A stretch of 64,000 nt of DNA from Cladopsammia gracilis (lineage: Eukaryota > Cnidaria > Anthozoa > Scleractinia > Dendrophylliidae), in the NCBI GenBank assembly GCA_022457155.1, contig JAJGOT010000034.1, positions 1,147,501-1,211,500 of the forward strand, read 5' to 3'. Below, piece by piece: positions 10,522 to 21,598 of the stretch. Made by a program: the position numbers and the translations under genes. The notes beneath the pieces are model-generated. The model ran no database searches, was not told where the DNA came from, and saw nothing but the letters and a program-made list of their open reading frames with translations. How positions within the stretch are numbered: the first letter of the stretch is position 1; every line of letters starts with the position of its first letter.

Positions 10522-11516
10522 GATAACCACGAGGCCTTGCTGTCTTTGCAGCAGTATGTGGAATCTATTCAGACTTTCGCATTTCGCGATTCTACGAAAC
10601 GCTCCATAAGAACTTATTTACATAGCTATTTGTTGTTCTGTCAGTATTTTAAGCTTTCACCATTTCCGGTAACAAAACCAATGTATTTACTTTATTTAGC
10701 TTTTTGTCGCGGTCATTAGCATCATACAATTCAGTAGTTAATTTTTTAGGCATCATCACACACATTAACCGTTCGTTTGGCGCTAGTCTCGCTTTTCTTC
10801 AAGATTATGATATCTACCTAGCCAAACGGGCGGTACGTCGAATTTTAGGTGATTGTGTAGCCCGCAAGGAACCGATAACTATCGAGATTCTTCTAACTTT
10901 ACTCAGTAACTTTGATTTCAATAATCACTTGCATGTTTGTATGCGCGCTTTATTTTTAGTCGCCTTCTTTTCATTCTTGCGAATTTCCAATTTATTCCCC
11001 TACAAGTTATCTGACATCGGAGATCCTAAGGCTTGTCATTTAACGCCCTCTAGCGTGACATTCAACGCTCAAGGGGCTTTGTTATGTATAACACATACTA
11101 AGACTATACAGTTTCGCGAACGGCAGTTAGAAATTCCCTTGCCTCGTATTCCAGGCTCTCCTCTTTGCCCGGTTACTGCTCTCGAGCAATACTTAGCTAG
11201 TGTTAAAATACCACCTAATTCTCCTTTGTTTGTTTGTAAATCTAGGGACACTTACAAGCCTATCTTAGCCCATCAGTATAACGCATTTATTAAAGCATCG
11301 CTATCGGCTGTTGGTGTCAATCCCGCACACTATTCCTCGCACAGTTTTCGTAGATGGGGTGCAACCTTTGCTTTTTGCCATGACGTGTCTACAGCATTTA
11401 TAAAAGCTCAAGGAGATTGGAAGAGTGACGCTTATTTAGTTTATCTCACTCTTTCCACTGCCAATCAATTTAAAATTCTCAGTTCTATCACACACAGACT
11501 CTCCCCCACCCATTAA
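10522..11516 (+). pseudogene. DIRS-element tyrosine recombinase, one frameshift
   Basis: A 5' part in one frame (10537-10719, with SLQQYVESIQTFAFRDSTKR, an N-terminal SAM-like DNA-binding segment) joins by a one-base shift near 10702 to a 270-codon part that ends at 11516. The catalytic features are intact: an Arg in the early core, HSFRR at 11340-11354, and a terminal Tyr in DAYLVYL (either Tyr of the pair) about 30 residues later. These match the R-HxxR-Y set of tyrosine recombinases that integrate the circular DNA of DIRS-like elements in the nucleus. The frame has no convincing ATG near its start; an AG acceptor at 10521-10522 could supply one by splicing. Confidence 0.8.
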
Positions 11517-11555
11517 TTTGTTTTTCTCTTCCATTTTTATTCCCCTTTGGGTTTG

Positions 11556-11878
11556 GGGTTGTCCGGTGCTAGAGTCGTACCGAAATAAACGATCATTCAC
11601 CCCATCTCTGAGTCTGTTTGCTTATGATAGTAATTGATTGTTTTAATGTTTAGGTTAAAAGGTTTAATTAATATGTATGTATGGAATTTCCGTAATGGAT
11701 ATTCTATATCAGTTAGATCAGCATTTTAGCTAACGCCACATGTCAGTAGTTCATTCTTGTGACTCTTTGTTAGTGAAAGCACCCAACCCACCTCTCCCGG
11801 GTTGTCCGGTGCTAGAGTCGTACTGAAATAAACGATCATTTACCCCATCTCTGAGTCTGTTTGCTTATGATAGTAATT
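11556..11878 (+). repeat. B1-A2-B2 terminal block of the DIRS/Ngaro element
   Basis: B1 (11556-11635) and B2 (11799-11878) are 80-base copies sharing GGGTTGTCCGGTGCTAGAG, differing at about two positions. A2 (11636-11781) copies A1 at 2467. A 17-base spacer (11782-11798) separates A2 from B2. This block is the template that lets the element regenerate its missing left B copy during circular replication. Confidence 0.88.
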
Positions 11879-11882
11879 ATAA

Positions 11883-12240
11883 AAGAGGCAATAAAAATCT
11901 AAATTCTAGAAGTTTTGCAGTAACAGTCCCAGAGAATGATGGTGTGGAACCTGACTTTGACTGGATGGTTTTGCCAATGATGATTTTCAGTCTGATTCTG
12001 ACATTATTGAAATGGCTTCCTTAACTCCTGTTACAAAAGGGTCTTCTGGCACTGCTCCTATGTAATCTTCTAGCACTCCTGTACTGGTGTCTTCTAGTGA
12101 AGGCACAATGCCACATCCTAGCACTATTACACAGCTGGTTAGTTATCCTAGCACAGGCACAGCTAGCTCAGCGACAGCTGTTAGGAAAGTGGTATGCCCA
12201 ACCTGTCTTGTTGCATATCCAATTTCAGAAAATTGGGGGG
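11883..12240 (+). pseudogene. possible second fragment of the HECT-associated gene
   Basis: A Ser/Thr-rich frame at 12087-12236 reads SSSEGTMPHPSTITQLV and ends in VVCPTCLVAYPISEN. In the family suspected at 1596-1966, a Cys-rich CPxCFxxYPIxxIxxHAD motif follows a Ser/Thr-rich linker, so this could be a downstream exon now separated by the DIRS element. An in-frame stop near 12063 argues for decay. It is weakly supported. Confidence 0.28.
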
Positions 12241-13555
12241 TGTCCAGGGGGAGGAGGATGGTAACAGTTAGAATTGAATCATGCATAATCAAAATAAATG
12301 TGCTTTTCCCACTGTTTACACTATAAACAAACAGACCATTTCAGAGTGCTTTATAGCCTCTAATAAAGCAAGGCCAAGTGCAAAATCTTTCAAATGAAAA
12401 TGAGTTTTCATTCACATGTTCTTTGACAAACATGTACATTAAGTTTTATTGCTTTTAGCTGCAAGCCAGGTTATCTATTTTTGAGTGGGCAAATAGCTCT
12501 TGCATCAATACTTTGTCTTTCGTTTTATACAAACCTATGTAGCTGCAGTAACAAGTACACCTACCGATTCGGAAAAAGAGATTTTTCTTTGGCAGAGACT
12601 TTTTTATGCAAACGTGAACCATGTATTGCGACTAGCAAGACTTTATATTGCTACAAGCCAAGCTATCCATCTTTGAGTGGGTAGCTCGAACACGGTTTAT
12701 CCATCTTTGAGTGGGGAAATAGCTCTTCTATCAATACTTTAAAAATACTGTAAAAAGTATAATTATAGTTACAGTAACAAGTACACATTCTGATTCGATA
12801 ATGTAATGTAAGACTGTAAAATAAACTGCTTTGGCCTGGCACATGCTACCGGTGTATATGGCTAAAATTCACACTTCATTTACCTCTTCTGAAATTATGA
12901 AAATTCAGACTACGTTGAGATTTGGTAAAAAAACTAAAGTTCATTGATTCTTCCCTGCGACCAATTTTAGTTTTGCACAAAGGGTTGAATAGAAGAGAAA
13001 ATGTTATAAAAGTCACCAAAAATGAGGCCATTTTGGACACCAACGTAATATTTTACAGTTTAACCTTTTCTTTCTTGTATTTCTTATTAATAAAAAAAAT
13101 CAAAATACATTCAATACATACAATAATTCCACGCACATTTTGAAGGGATTTTGTTAGCAGAAATGAGCGAATACTGCCGGTGATTCTAGTGTATGCATTC
13201 AATCATAATCAAGTGTTCGAGGACCATGAGATTGACCTAGGCCCATATGGTTTGCCATTATCCTACGCAACTAAAAAATATGGATTATTGGATCTTCTAA
13301 AAACTAAAGTACTATTCCAAAAACATTTTATTGTAAGTCAGTTAGACTTTCATATGAAAATGCATCCTGAGATTGCCAATTAACTTGGAGCTCCAAGTTG
13401 CATAGTTTATTAGTAAGATTTTGACTTGTTTCACTTGGGACAAGTGACAATCCTACCGTTAAATTCTCTTTTGTTTTACATTTTGTTAGGAGAGAATAAC
13501 AGATTAGTTTATATCGTCATACGAGCCGCCAAAGAAGTGTCTATTTGTTTAGATA
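12241..13555. other. stretch without a supported gene; short imperfect repeats
   Basis: Around 12460-12740 the phrase ATCTATTTTTGAGTGGG and relatives (ATCCATCTTTGAGTGGG) occur three times with the following AAATAGCTCTT, a decayed local duplication. Several short ORFs show no recognisable domain. Confidence 0.5.
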
Positions 13556-14340
13556 CAAGAAGTAATTGCATTAGCTTACAGCTCTACATATACAGTCCTG
13601 GAAATCGCTTCTTAAGGCAGCTGAGATTAGGCAATACAAACCTGTTTTAGATCTTGTCGAAACATTGAAGAACGAGGAGATTCCAGACATCTATTATCAC
13701 AGAAAATGCTGTAGTATTTTCACCATGAAGAAGGATCTTGACAGGATTTGTATTTTTTGCAATAAAGAAACTAAATATGGAAAAGGCAAACAAACACGAG
13801 AAAAAATAATTCAATTCCGATTTACACAGTGATCAAACAATCGGAAACATTGCAACAGCAAAACATGACTCTGAGATTCTCACTATGGTATCTCGAGAGC
13901 TTGTAGCAGCTGAGCCCTGCTATCATAAGTCCTGTTACAGGAATTATACTTCTTCAATGTATCAATGTGTTACTTATGCTGGCTCAGCAGAGGACAAGGA
14001 GTACAATCTCATTGAGTCCGAGGATCATCCAAAGCTGTTTGATTATATCAGATCAAAAATATTAGATAACCCTCACCTCGTAAGGGTTACCGAAATAACC
14101 CAACAGCTGGGTTTGTTTATGCAAGAGTTAGGCACAAAAGAGATCAGAGAATCAACCAAAACTCACCTCCTCAGAAAGCTCAATAGCGAGCTTAAGATCC
14201 AGGACGGGACGGTTCTAAGACTCCACCGGAAGTTATTTGTTACAGAAAAGCAGCAGTCCGCTAGCCAAAAACTGCTGGCTCGCAGCGTCGCCGTCGCGTC
14301 GAGGACTTCAAACTCAAGCTTTCGGCGTTGTGGAGAAAAC
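13556..14340 (+). pseudogene. Cys/His-rich N-terminal region of an Academ-type or related element protein, frameshifted
   Basis: One frame (about 13590-13830) reads SWKSLLKAAEIR, NEEIPDIYYHRKCCSIFTMK and ICIFCNKETKYGKG, a repeated Cys/His pattern that looks zinc-binding. After a shift, 13885-14340 reads VAAEPCYHKSCYRNYT and then a helical part to a clean GTGAGT donor at 14341. The same layout (CxxC...YHxxCxxxY) occurs at 21.6-22.1 kb and at the N-terminus of the 1501-residue protein at 30294. I recall such proteins as very numerous in coral genomes. No catalytic part is present here. Confidence 0.5.
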
Positions 14341-15253
14341 GTGAGTAGTGAGCTTTATGTTTTTTGAAAGAAATTTACTTTTTAACCGTTAAACACTTAA
14401 GTATGGCAACTAGAACTATGTATGTGTTTGTGAAGAAAAGATAAGTGTCGGAAATGATGCCTGTCTTAACATAATTGACTTTTTATTCAGGTAAACGAAT
14501 GCACTCTAAACTCACGTGAAACTAGAAATGGCGGGGCCTTCTTGTTCAAGTTCAACCAAACCACTTAGGTAAGTTAAAGACGTTCCTAAATGCCTCACTT
14601 GTCAATGAAATCAGCTCTTTTTAGAGTACTCTATATCATTTTTAGCGTTTTTGTTTTCTGCCTTGTTGTGAAATTGTGTAAATAAGATTTCAGCTTAACT
14701 TTAAGCTTTCATTTGTAAAAATATATCCGCGGGAAAATGTTGCAGAATATTAAGCTTATATAAAGCTACAAAAATCTTTATGTTAGCTCAAGCTTAACTT
14801 ATGGAGAAGTCAAAAGTCGATTGTAAATTAAATATATAGCATCCTAGTGAAACTGTATCGCCAAAATCATTTGCCAGATGGATTCTTGTGAATACAATGT
14901 TTGAATGCTTCAGAAATATATTTTTACGGAAATTCTCGTTGAAGTCTTGTTGAGCTTCAAGAAATGATTTATGTTAAGTATATTGATGCCTTATTTGTAA
15001 CTTTATACTTCAGTGGAAGTTAGAATGACCATATAGACAATAGACAGGGAACACACAAATCAGTCTGTATATTACTTCAGTGTGTTCTACTAGCCTCCAA
15101 AAGGGCTTTTTAATTTTAGGTCCACAAAAAGGGGGATGGGGGAGGGAGGGCTTAATGTGTTGTATAAAAGGATTTTATTTGGTTTGAACTCCCACCCCTT
15201 GTAAATTGCAGTTTAACTTTATACTTTTCTTCAAAATTAAAACTTTTGCACAG
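14341..15253. other. stretch without a supported gene
   Basis: An ATG at 14529 (MAGPSCSSSTKPL) is followed 41 bases on by a good GTAAGT donor at 14572, which could be a first coding exon. I could not join it in frame to the Gln-rich exon at 15254, so it is left as a possibility. Confidence 0.3.
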
Positions 15254-15382
15254 TGTCAGCTGCTAAAAGTGGTGGTGCAGCAACAGCAACAACAGAGCCA
15301 ACAAACATTGCTGATGATGCAACAACAGCAACAACAAACAAAGGCATTAATGGGCATTTTGGAGCGTATCATGGATAAATAA
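15254..15382 (+). CDS. possible Gln-rich terminal exon of an unknown gene
   Basis: After a TTTGCACAG acceptor, one frame reads CQLLKVVVQQQQQQSQQ, MMQQQQQQTKALMGILERIM and a TAA at 15380-15382. The Gln tracts come from CAR repeats. The closing helix (ALMGILERIMDK) is like the C-terminus of Myb/SANT-type proteins that accompany Harbinger elements, but that link is a guess. No upstream exon in the matching phase was found. Confidence 0.28.
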   Translation, partial: CQLLKVVVQQQQQQSQQTLLMMQQQQQQTKALMGILERIMDK

Positions 15383-17238
15383 TATCTCTTATCAGTTTGT
15401 GGATCCATGATGTACAGAAACTGTTGTGTTCCTTTGCAGAGATAGTGTGGATTATAATAATTATTTTGTTTTATTCTTGTTAGTATTTTCCCACTGTTTT
15501 AAATTTTGAACTGTTGTCAAAGCTGGGATCCTTAAAAAAAAGCATTTTAGGCAGGAAGGAAACATTTTATGGCTGTAAGTTAGAGCCTGTTTGCATTGGT
15601 ACCTGTCGGGTACTTTGTCTGGGCACCAAGTGCATACAGTATCTTAAATACCGTAATGATTGTTGCCACAAGGCATGTTGTCAGAAATAATGCTTTGATA
15701 GTTTAAATTTTCAAACCAGATTATGTTACTCGATCCCCACAAAGGATCTTGAATTTCATTAATTAAAAGGTCAAAATGTTTTGTTTGTAGGGCTGCATTG
15801 TCATTGAAAAAAAATTGACCCTTGTGTTGTCTAAACACTATTTCAGTACCACAATAGAGTGTTTTCACTTACGTCATATCAAAATTCAGAAGCATTAAAC
15901 AACAGTTTTCGATTCCAAAATGGTTATGGAATTGTAGAGAGTTTAAAACTACACATCTGGGCCAAATTTTTAAGCGCAAGAGTAATTCGTTCACGAGTTT
16001 GCATAAAGTTTAAGTGCCAGGCACCCCAGATTTCATAGTTGGGAGCCTTTGGGCTCCCTGTGATTCTTCTAAGAGCACAGCCTTGGGAGCGGCCATTTTG
16101 GTGCCCCACTTAGGGACACCAACATGGTGGCCAAAAATCCAAAGTCTCAATAACACCAAAAATATCATCACAAAATATTGTATTCACTATAGGTGCCATT
16201 AAATCGGCTTATAAGCATCTATAATTCAAAAATAACTTTCAACTGGTTCAATTTTGTTTATTTTCATAGCTTATCTAAAATAACGTGATGAATTGCGTGA
16301 CACATTTGAAACCTTTATAAATTGAAAGCTAAACATCGTTAAACCCTGAAACTTTTTGTGTGGTATCCACATACCATATTAGAAACAGCTTTGTAGGATG
16401 TATACTTTAGATTTTTGAGATTTTATGACATCATGTGCAAACACTCTATACCAATAACAAAAGAATGTTTATCACCTTCCTATGCAGATTTTTTGTGGCC
16501 CAACTCTTTAAGCATGGTTGCAATAAGCACAAGACCTTCACACAATGCAATAAATGCACATGTTGTACTGCTAAATTCTTGAGCTCATGCATGTGCTTAT
16601 CTCACTCTGGTTCCCATGCAATTTTATGCTTGGTGCACAATGGGAATCAGACTTCATAGAGGTGAGATACAAGAAACATCAGTAACCAAAGGTGAAATAA
16701 AATAGCACTAATATTTATTGAAAATTGATGTTTATAAAACTGAAGCTTGTGATTAGCCTTTGAACAAGAGACTTTTTTTTCATTCTTGGGGGTATTCATT
16801 ATTTATGGGGGTGGGGGAGTAGGTGGATGGTACATGTAAATTGGGTTTCAAAATTTTTGTGCCCCTCCCCTTAGGTGAGGAACAATCTGAACGTTTTGGA
16901 TCCCCCTTCCCACAAGCATGTGAAACTGTAATTAATTGTTGTTTCATAAGGTTAAAGTAAAAATTTTCCCCTCTTTCCAAACAGTGGGAGCAGGGGATTG
17001 GGGGGGGGGGGGGCAATTTTTTACAAAGATAATCCTGCTTTTCCATAGTCGGTCAAAAGAGTAGATGTTCTTGTACATGTTACTAGTACATGTCTGTCAC
17101 TACTAGCCACACTGACTACTAGATTTCTTTGAAAGTCCTTGTTGAATAAAGAGGCTATAAAATACCACAACAGAGCTTACGAAGATTAGGCAAATTCAAT
17201 TCATGTTTGTTTCCTTGCCAAGTATACTGAGGCCACTG
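15383..17238. other. stretch without a supported gene
   Basis: Several ORFs of 60-90 codons occur on both strands with no recognisable motif. Homopurine/G-rich runs lie near 16800-16825 and 16995-17012. Nothing firm can be annotated. Confidence 0.5.
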
Positions 17239-17649
17239 TTAATTAAAATAGTCATTCAATGTTGGTGGGTCAAGTCCAAAGTAAGCAGCTGTTGAGTTGG
17301 AATAAAGACAGGTTAAAGCATTTGTGACCTGATTTGGGAAAACGTACACTAACGGATATCCGTTAAACGGCTTGAAAAAACGTACACAAAACGGATAGCA
17401 AACGGCCATGAAAAGCGTTTTAACGGTTTCCCAAATCGTTCGAACGGACAAGCAAATTTATCAAACGGATTGGCAATAGCGTTAAAACGGTTTCACAAAC
17501 CGTTCGACCGGCTGGGTAAAAATTCGAAACGAATAGGCATAAACGTTAAACGGATCATCAAAACGTTCAAACGGATTTAAAACTTTCGTTTAACGGATAG
17601 CCATTTCGATTAATTAACGCAGTGGCTATTCGTACGGCACCCGTACGCG

Positions 17650-18290
17650 GACTTCGATTTGCTATTCGTACGGGAGTCCAAAACTTTCGTCAATTTTCGA
17701 TATTATTCTTCACTTTTATTGATCCACAACATTAAATGTTCGTTTAGTGTTACGAAGCGCTTCTGGTAAGCGATGTTGATTTGGCTCAGACTAATATGCC
17801 GAGTCTCTGTATACTACGCGAGCGATTTCATTTCGTGACACAGAATTTTTTCGCATCAAAGAAAACTCCCGTACGGCCAACTCCGATTTGCTATTCGAAC
17901 GGGAGTCCAAAACGTTCGTACATTTTCGATGTTATTCTTTACTTTTATTAATCCACAATATTAAATGTTCGTTTAGTGTTACGAAGCGCTTCTGGTAAGC
18001 CACGTTGATTTGGCTCAGACTAATTTGCCGAGTCTCTGTGCTGTATACTACGCGAGCGACTCATTTCGTGACACTTGAAAATTTTTCGCGTCAAAGAATA
18101 CTCCCGTACAGCCAACTTCGATTTCCTATTCGTACGGGAGTCCAAAACTTTCGTCAATTTTCAATGTTATTCTTCACTTTGCAGATCCATAATATTGTAC
18201 GTTTGTTTAGATTCATGAAGCGGTTCTTGTGAGCGATGTTTATTCAGCTACGCGAAGGAATCTAGTGACACCGCCATGTACTCCCGCTAA
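17650..18290. repeat. tandem repeat, period about 229-235 bp, 2.6 copies
   Basis: The phrase ACGGGAGTCCAAAAC occurs near 17670, 17899 and 18134. Each is followed by TTCGTCAATTTTCGAT or a variant, then AAGCGCTTCTGGTAAGC and GCCGAGTCTCTGT in the first two copies. It lies entirely inside the 17324-19995 element and is probably an internal expansion. Confidence 0.85.
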
Positions 18291-18599
18291 CTTGTTATTC
18301 ATATTGGAGTCTTGTAATGAAACATATAATAAAAAACCCGTGTTTATGATAAAACGTGTTAAATGTGGGAGCTAAATGTTCGGGGTAAATGGCTAGGGAA
18401 CTCTCGCATGAACGCTCCTAGCGGCCGGGAGCGATCAAAAGCGGCCGTATTCGCAGGCTAGATGACCGTATTAAAATACATTAAAATAACAACAAGCAAT
18501 GTGAGCTGAAAATGGTTTTTATATTCCCTTGTGTAAACAAATGTCGCACAACAAAAATACAGCTCATGAATGCTATCCGTTCAAGCCGGTCACTTAACG

Positions 18600-18975
18600 T
18601 TTATCAGCCGTAATTTGGCGAGCGAAACTCAAGGATAACAGCGAATTCTTGGAAGCGCTGATGGTCTGTATTAAGGTTTCATATTACCCTTTTGACACAT
18701 GCAAATTTAGTGCACTACTGCACTTTTTACCGACAACTGCGTACGACAAACTTAAAAGGGCTAATTTTTTCTGCTACGTGACTTTCCCTGCTGTCTTTAA
18801 CTTCGATTATTATATTTAGTTTCATTCCAGATTTATTTTAACAATTAGTGAACATGAAGTTCAGAAAGAATTTTACACATGAATTTTGCGTGGTTAATAT
18901 AAAGCCGTTCACCGCGAGCCGTCCAAATAATTCTTTAGCCGTTCACAGTCAGCCATTCGAAATAATTCTTTAGCT
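18600..18975. repeat. internal module shared with the element at 51795-54258
   Basis: This stretch aligns by eye with about 52715-53220: GTAATTTGG..AGCGAAACT, GATTATTATATTTAGTTTC, AATTTTACACATGAATTTTG, then CCGTTCACAGYCAGCCATTC and AATAATTCTTTAG. Two elements with different TIR and subterminal sequences thus share one core. No ORF spans it. Confidence 0.75.
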
Positions 18976-21085
18976 GTTCAGCCGATGTCTTTCAGACAGT
19001 TGTGCAAATGAACTAGCAAATCTTTTTTCAAAAGCACTGCCACGACAATAATTTTTACAACGCGCCCTTCTGTCAAATTGATTGATACAGCGTGGCTGTT
19101 GTTGCGTTACCTGTCATGATATGCAAATGTAGACGGCAAGGAGACGCAGTCATGCTTCAATGAGTTCAACGGGATTCGCTTGCAGTTCGCTTGTTTTTGC
19201 TCTTCAAGTTAATTTTTATCTCCTGTAAGTTAAACAACTTACAGGAGAATATGGGGGTCTAACCTGCATTCTTTGTTTGTTATTCAGTCGTTTTAATATA
19301 GTCTGCGGGAAGCGTTGCGGACGGAAAATTTACCGCGGTAAATTTTCCGTCTGCCACGCGGGGATGAATTTTTGTCTTCTCGTCTTCGGCTATGATTCAC
19401 GGCTATCCGTTCAAAACTTTACGTGAGCTGTTCAGCTGTTCCTGGCCAACAAAGTTTTCGCTTTTTTTTCTCCATAAAAATGTATCAATTCAAAGAAACT
19501 TTGACAAGCTTTTATAATGCTAGTATGCGAATTTGAATCGATTCACTGTGATACAAACTAAAGGGTCGATTATCCGGCATCAAACAAACTTGTAAACAAG
19601 AGAGCTTATTACCAGTCATGTCAATAAATCAGTCGATTGATGATAGACTATGCTGCGTAATTATAATTCAAACATGTTTTGTGAAGCTGTTGTTTTGCGT
19701 TGAATCGCAACTCAATCGATTCCACGAGAGCGCATGCAGTTCTTGCCCTTTTAACGGATTGATTTTGCCAGGGTCAGTCTATTAAACGGATGACCTGATA
19801 GCCGTTAAAACAGATGGCGTATCCGTTCGAACGGACTAGTGTTACCGTTAAAACGGTTTGTTAAATTTATCAAACGGATTAAAAAACAGATTAAACGCTT
19901 CTTTAAATCGTTTTAACGGATGCTAAACGGATAGCAAACGCTTTTAAGCCGTTAAACGGATATCCGTTAGTGTACGTTTTCCCAAATCAGGTCACATTTC
20001 TTAAAATAGCACAAACTACGTACATTTTTCCAACTTGGCTTAAACCTATCTTCAAGTTCTTCTTAAAATCCAAAAATTTAAAATAATAATGTCTCCGAAT
20101 AGCCATTCCACAGAAACACGAACTGCGCTCATAGATTCATTGAACATCTGCATTTGCCTTGTTAAAATTCCAACTCGGAATGGTGCCTGAAGGTGAACCC
20201 TAAGTGGGTACGCTGGGTCCCCATATAAGCACATCTCTCTTCCAGCAGGATTGAAAGCAAAGTTCTCCAGGTCATCATACAAATGGGAGACTGCCAACAT
20301 TCTCGCATCGTGCATCCTTCCTTCTATAAGAATAAATAAAAGAAAACAGCAAGTGTCTGACAAAATGACTTAAATAACTATGGAATGATCAATACATGCA
20401 AATTCTCACCTACGGGGCCATAGAGTTGACCAATCAGTCCATTTGGAAGCGTAACAGACTGAAACTTAAGGGAATGGACCCGTTTGTGTCCATTGTAGAC
20501 AGTTCGCTGGTTTACAATCGGTTGAGAGATGGGGCGAACAGTTCCATCTATGAAACCAAAGCAGTTGTCAAGGGCTGCTCCTCTGTTGTGGATTACATCT
20601 GCGTACATACTCAGGGAAGCAGGGCTCATAATTGCGTGATTCCACTGAGTAACTCTGTGTCCATGAGTGTTGTAAATCCAGTCCACGACTTCGTTACTGA
20701 TCATGCTGAGTTCTGCAACCGATCGTCCAAACATAGGAATCATGTCCGAATAACGGCATGGATATGCAAATCTCTTCAGTGCAACGCACAAGCCTTCAGT
20801 TCCATCGCAAATTGTTCCATTGTAACATTTAAAGATTGGAGGAACTCGTAAGGCATCAACAAGTAAAGGAATATCACCCTTCTCCACTCGGAAATCTACT
20901 TTACACTCGGCTGGATCTTTGTTTACAAGAGAAAATTGCTCGTACGCTGTATGAAGAATTGGAGGATTCTGCGGGGTGTATTCCTCGTACAGCAGTAGAA
21001 ATTCTTCCTCATCGATTATTTCTTCCTCCAAGCACAAAAGTAGAATTTCTTGAACTTCTTTAAACGATACCATCGTTTTCTTTTG

Positions 21086-21295
21086 TCAAAACGTCGAAAA
21101 CCTAAAATTTGAACTCACCGCGTTGTATTGAGCCGGGTCGTAAAACAACTTTATTTTTCCCGCGCTTACAACGGCGTTCTCGTTCCAGGCTTTTTCCCGG
21201 CCACGGCGTTCTAAAAGCCGTCGCATCCTGGATCTTAAGCTCGCTAATATGAAATTTAAGTCACTGTTGCAGTTTGAAGATCTACTTGGAAACAA
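21086..21295 (-). CDS. short ORF upstream of the Harbinger gene, unknown
   Basis: A 69-codon minus-strand ORF rich in Arg and Ser (RSRMRRLLERRGREKAWNE). In Harbinger proteins the transposase is often preceded by an Arg-rich leader such as RRRRWWVRP, so this could be a decayed first exon. It is not in frame with the ATG at 21073, and I cannot confirm it. Confidence 0.2.
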   Translation of the reverse strand: MFPSRSSNCNSDLNFILASLRSRMRRLLERRGREKAWNENAVVSAGKIKLFYDPAQYNAVSSNFRFSTF

Positions 21296-21331
21296 CCGTT
21301 TGGTTATGTACTGTTTAAAAAACGAGCAGTA

Positions 21332-21392
21332 GTGTATTATCAGGTTTTAAAACTTGAGGCGAAGCCAAGAGTTTTAAAACCTGATAATACAC
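21332..21392. repeat. near-perfect inverted repeat (24-bp arms, 12-base loop)
   Basis: GTGTATTATCAGGTTTTAAA at 21332 is mirrored by TTTAAAACCTGATAATACAC ending at 21392. The arms are 24 bases with one mismatch near the loop. There is no T run as in a bacterial terminator. It may be the tip of a palindromic MITE or a fold-back end just upstream of the Harbinger gene. Confidence 0.8.
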
Positions 21393-21598
21393 GTGCTGTG
21401 AGTTTTTTTGGAACAGCTTGAAAAACATTCCTGGCAAAGCATGTCCCTAAGGAGCACAAACTATTGTGCTACAGGTGGTGGGATATTTGAATTTTAGATT
21501 TCTTGTGGTAGCATTTCGATCATTTGAAGTACGGAGTACTTGTATTTGTCAGGCTGACCACCCAGGCGAACCATTAAGAAAAGGAAAGGAATATTCTA

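Larger units (their letters stand above)
2467..11878 (+). mobile_element. DIRS/Ngaro-type tyrosine-recombinase retrotransposon with nested insertions
   Basis: Split direct repeats frame the unit: A1 (2467-2613) at the left end, and B1 (11556-11635), A2 (11636-11781), B2 (11799-11878) at the right. This A1-ORFs-B1A2B2 layout is the hallmark of split-repeat YR retrotransposons, which integrate as circles through a tyrosine recombinase and make no target duplication. Inside, in order, are gag with a zinc knuckle, reverse transcriptase with a YIDD box, RNase H, and a tyrosine recombinase. Removing the DNA element at 5570-10324 and a LINE-like tail near 4710-5035 leaves roughly 4.3 kb, a normal size for the group. 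Frameshifts in gag, RT and YR show the copy is dead. Confidence 0.88.
17324..19995. mobile_element. 2.67-kb non-autonomous TIR element, same family as 5570-10324; target duplication ATTT
   Basis: TIRs of about 50 bp (17324-17373 and 19946-19995) differ at two positions and open GTGACCTGATTTGGGAAAAC, sharing the next 16 bases (GTACACTAACGG...) with the first element. ATTT (AAAT on the transposase strand) flanks both sides, at 17320-17323 and 19996-19999. The host Harbinger frame reads ILRN directly into ALTCLY once the element and one copy are removed. AACGG/CCGTT words fill both subterminal regions (17350-17600 and 19740-19980). The interior has no transposase, only tandem repeats and non-coding DNA. 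Confidence 0.88.
17239..21073 (-). pseudogene. PIF/Harbinger transposase (HARBI1-like), split by a TIR element and frameshifted
   Basis: Exon 1 (21073-20410) starts MVSFKEVQEILLLCLEE and ends in NGLIGQLYGPV. A consistent intron (20409-20324) leads to exon 2 with EGRMHDARML and MCLYGDPAYPLR. DDE_Tnp_4 landmarks are present: GFIDGT with the first catalytic Asp, YGDPAYP with the second, and SVEWLFGDI with the Glu. A one-base shift follows GDI near 20088. The frame then reads FLDFKKNLKIGLSQVGKMY to ILRN at 20000, is cut by the element at 17324-19995, and ends with ALTCLYSN and GLDPPTLNDYF to a TAA at 17239. The product would mobilise a Harbinger element; a Myb-like partner was not found. Confidence 0.85.

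Noticed and set aside
16980..17015. G-run as a quadruplex or telomere-like tract
   Set aside because: It is an isolated homopolymer-like run without the periodic G-tract spacing or telomere repeat unit needed to support a claim.
20396..20851. 151-codon plus-strand ORF
   Set aside because: It is an antisense shadow of the Harbinger exon, which has the recognisable motifs.
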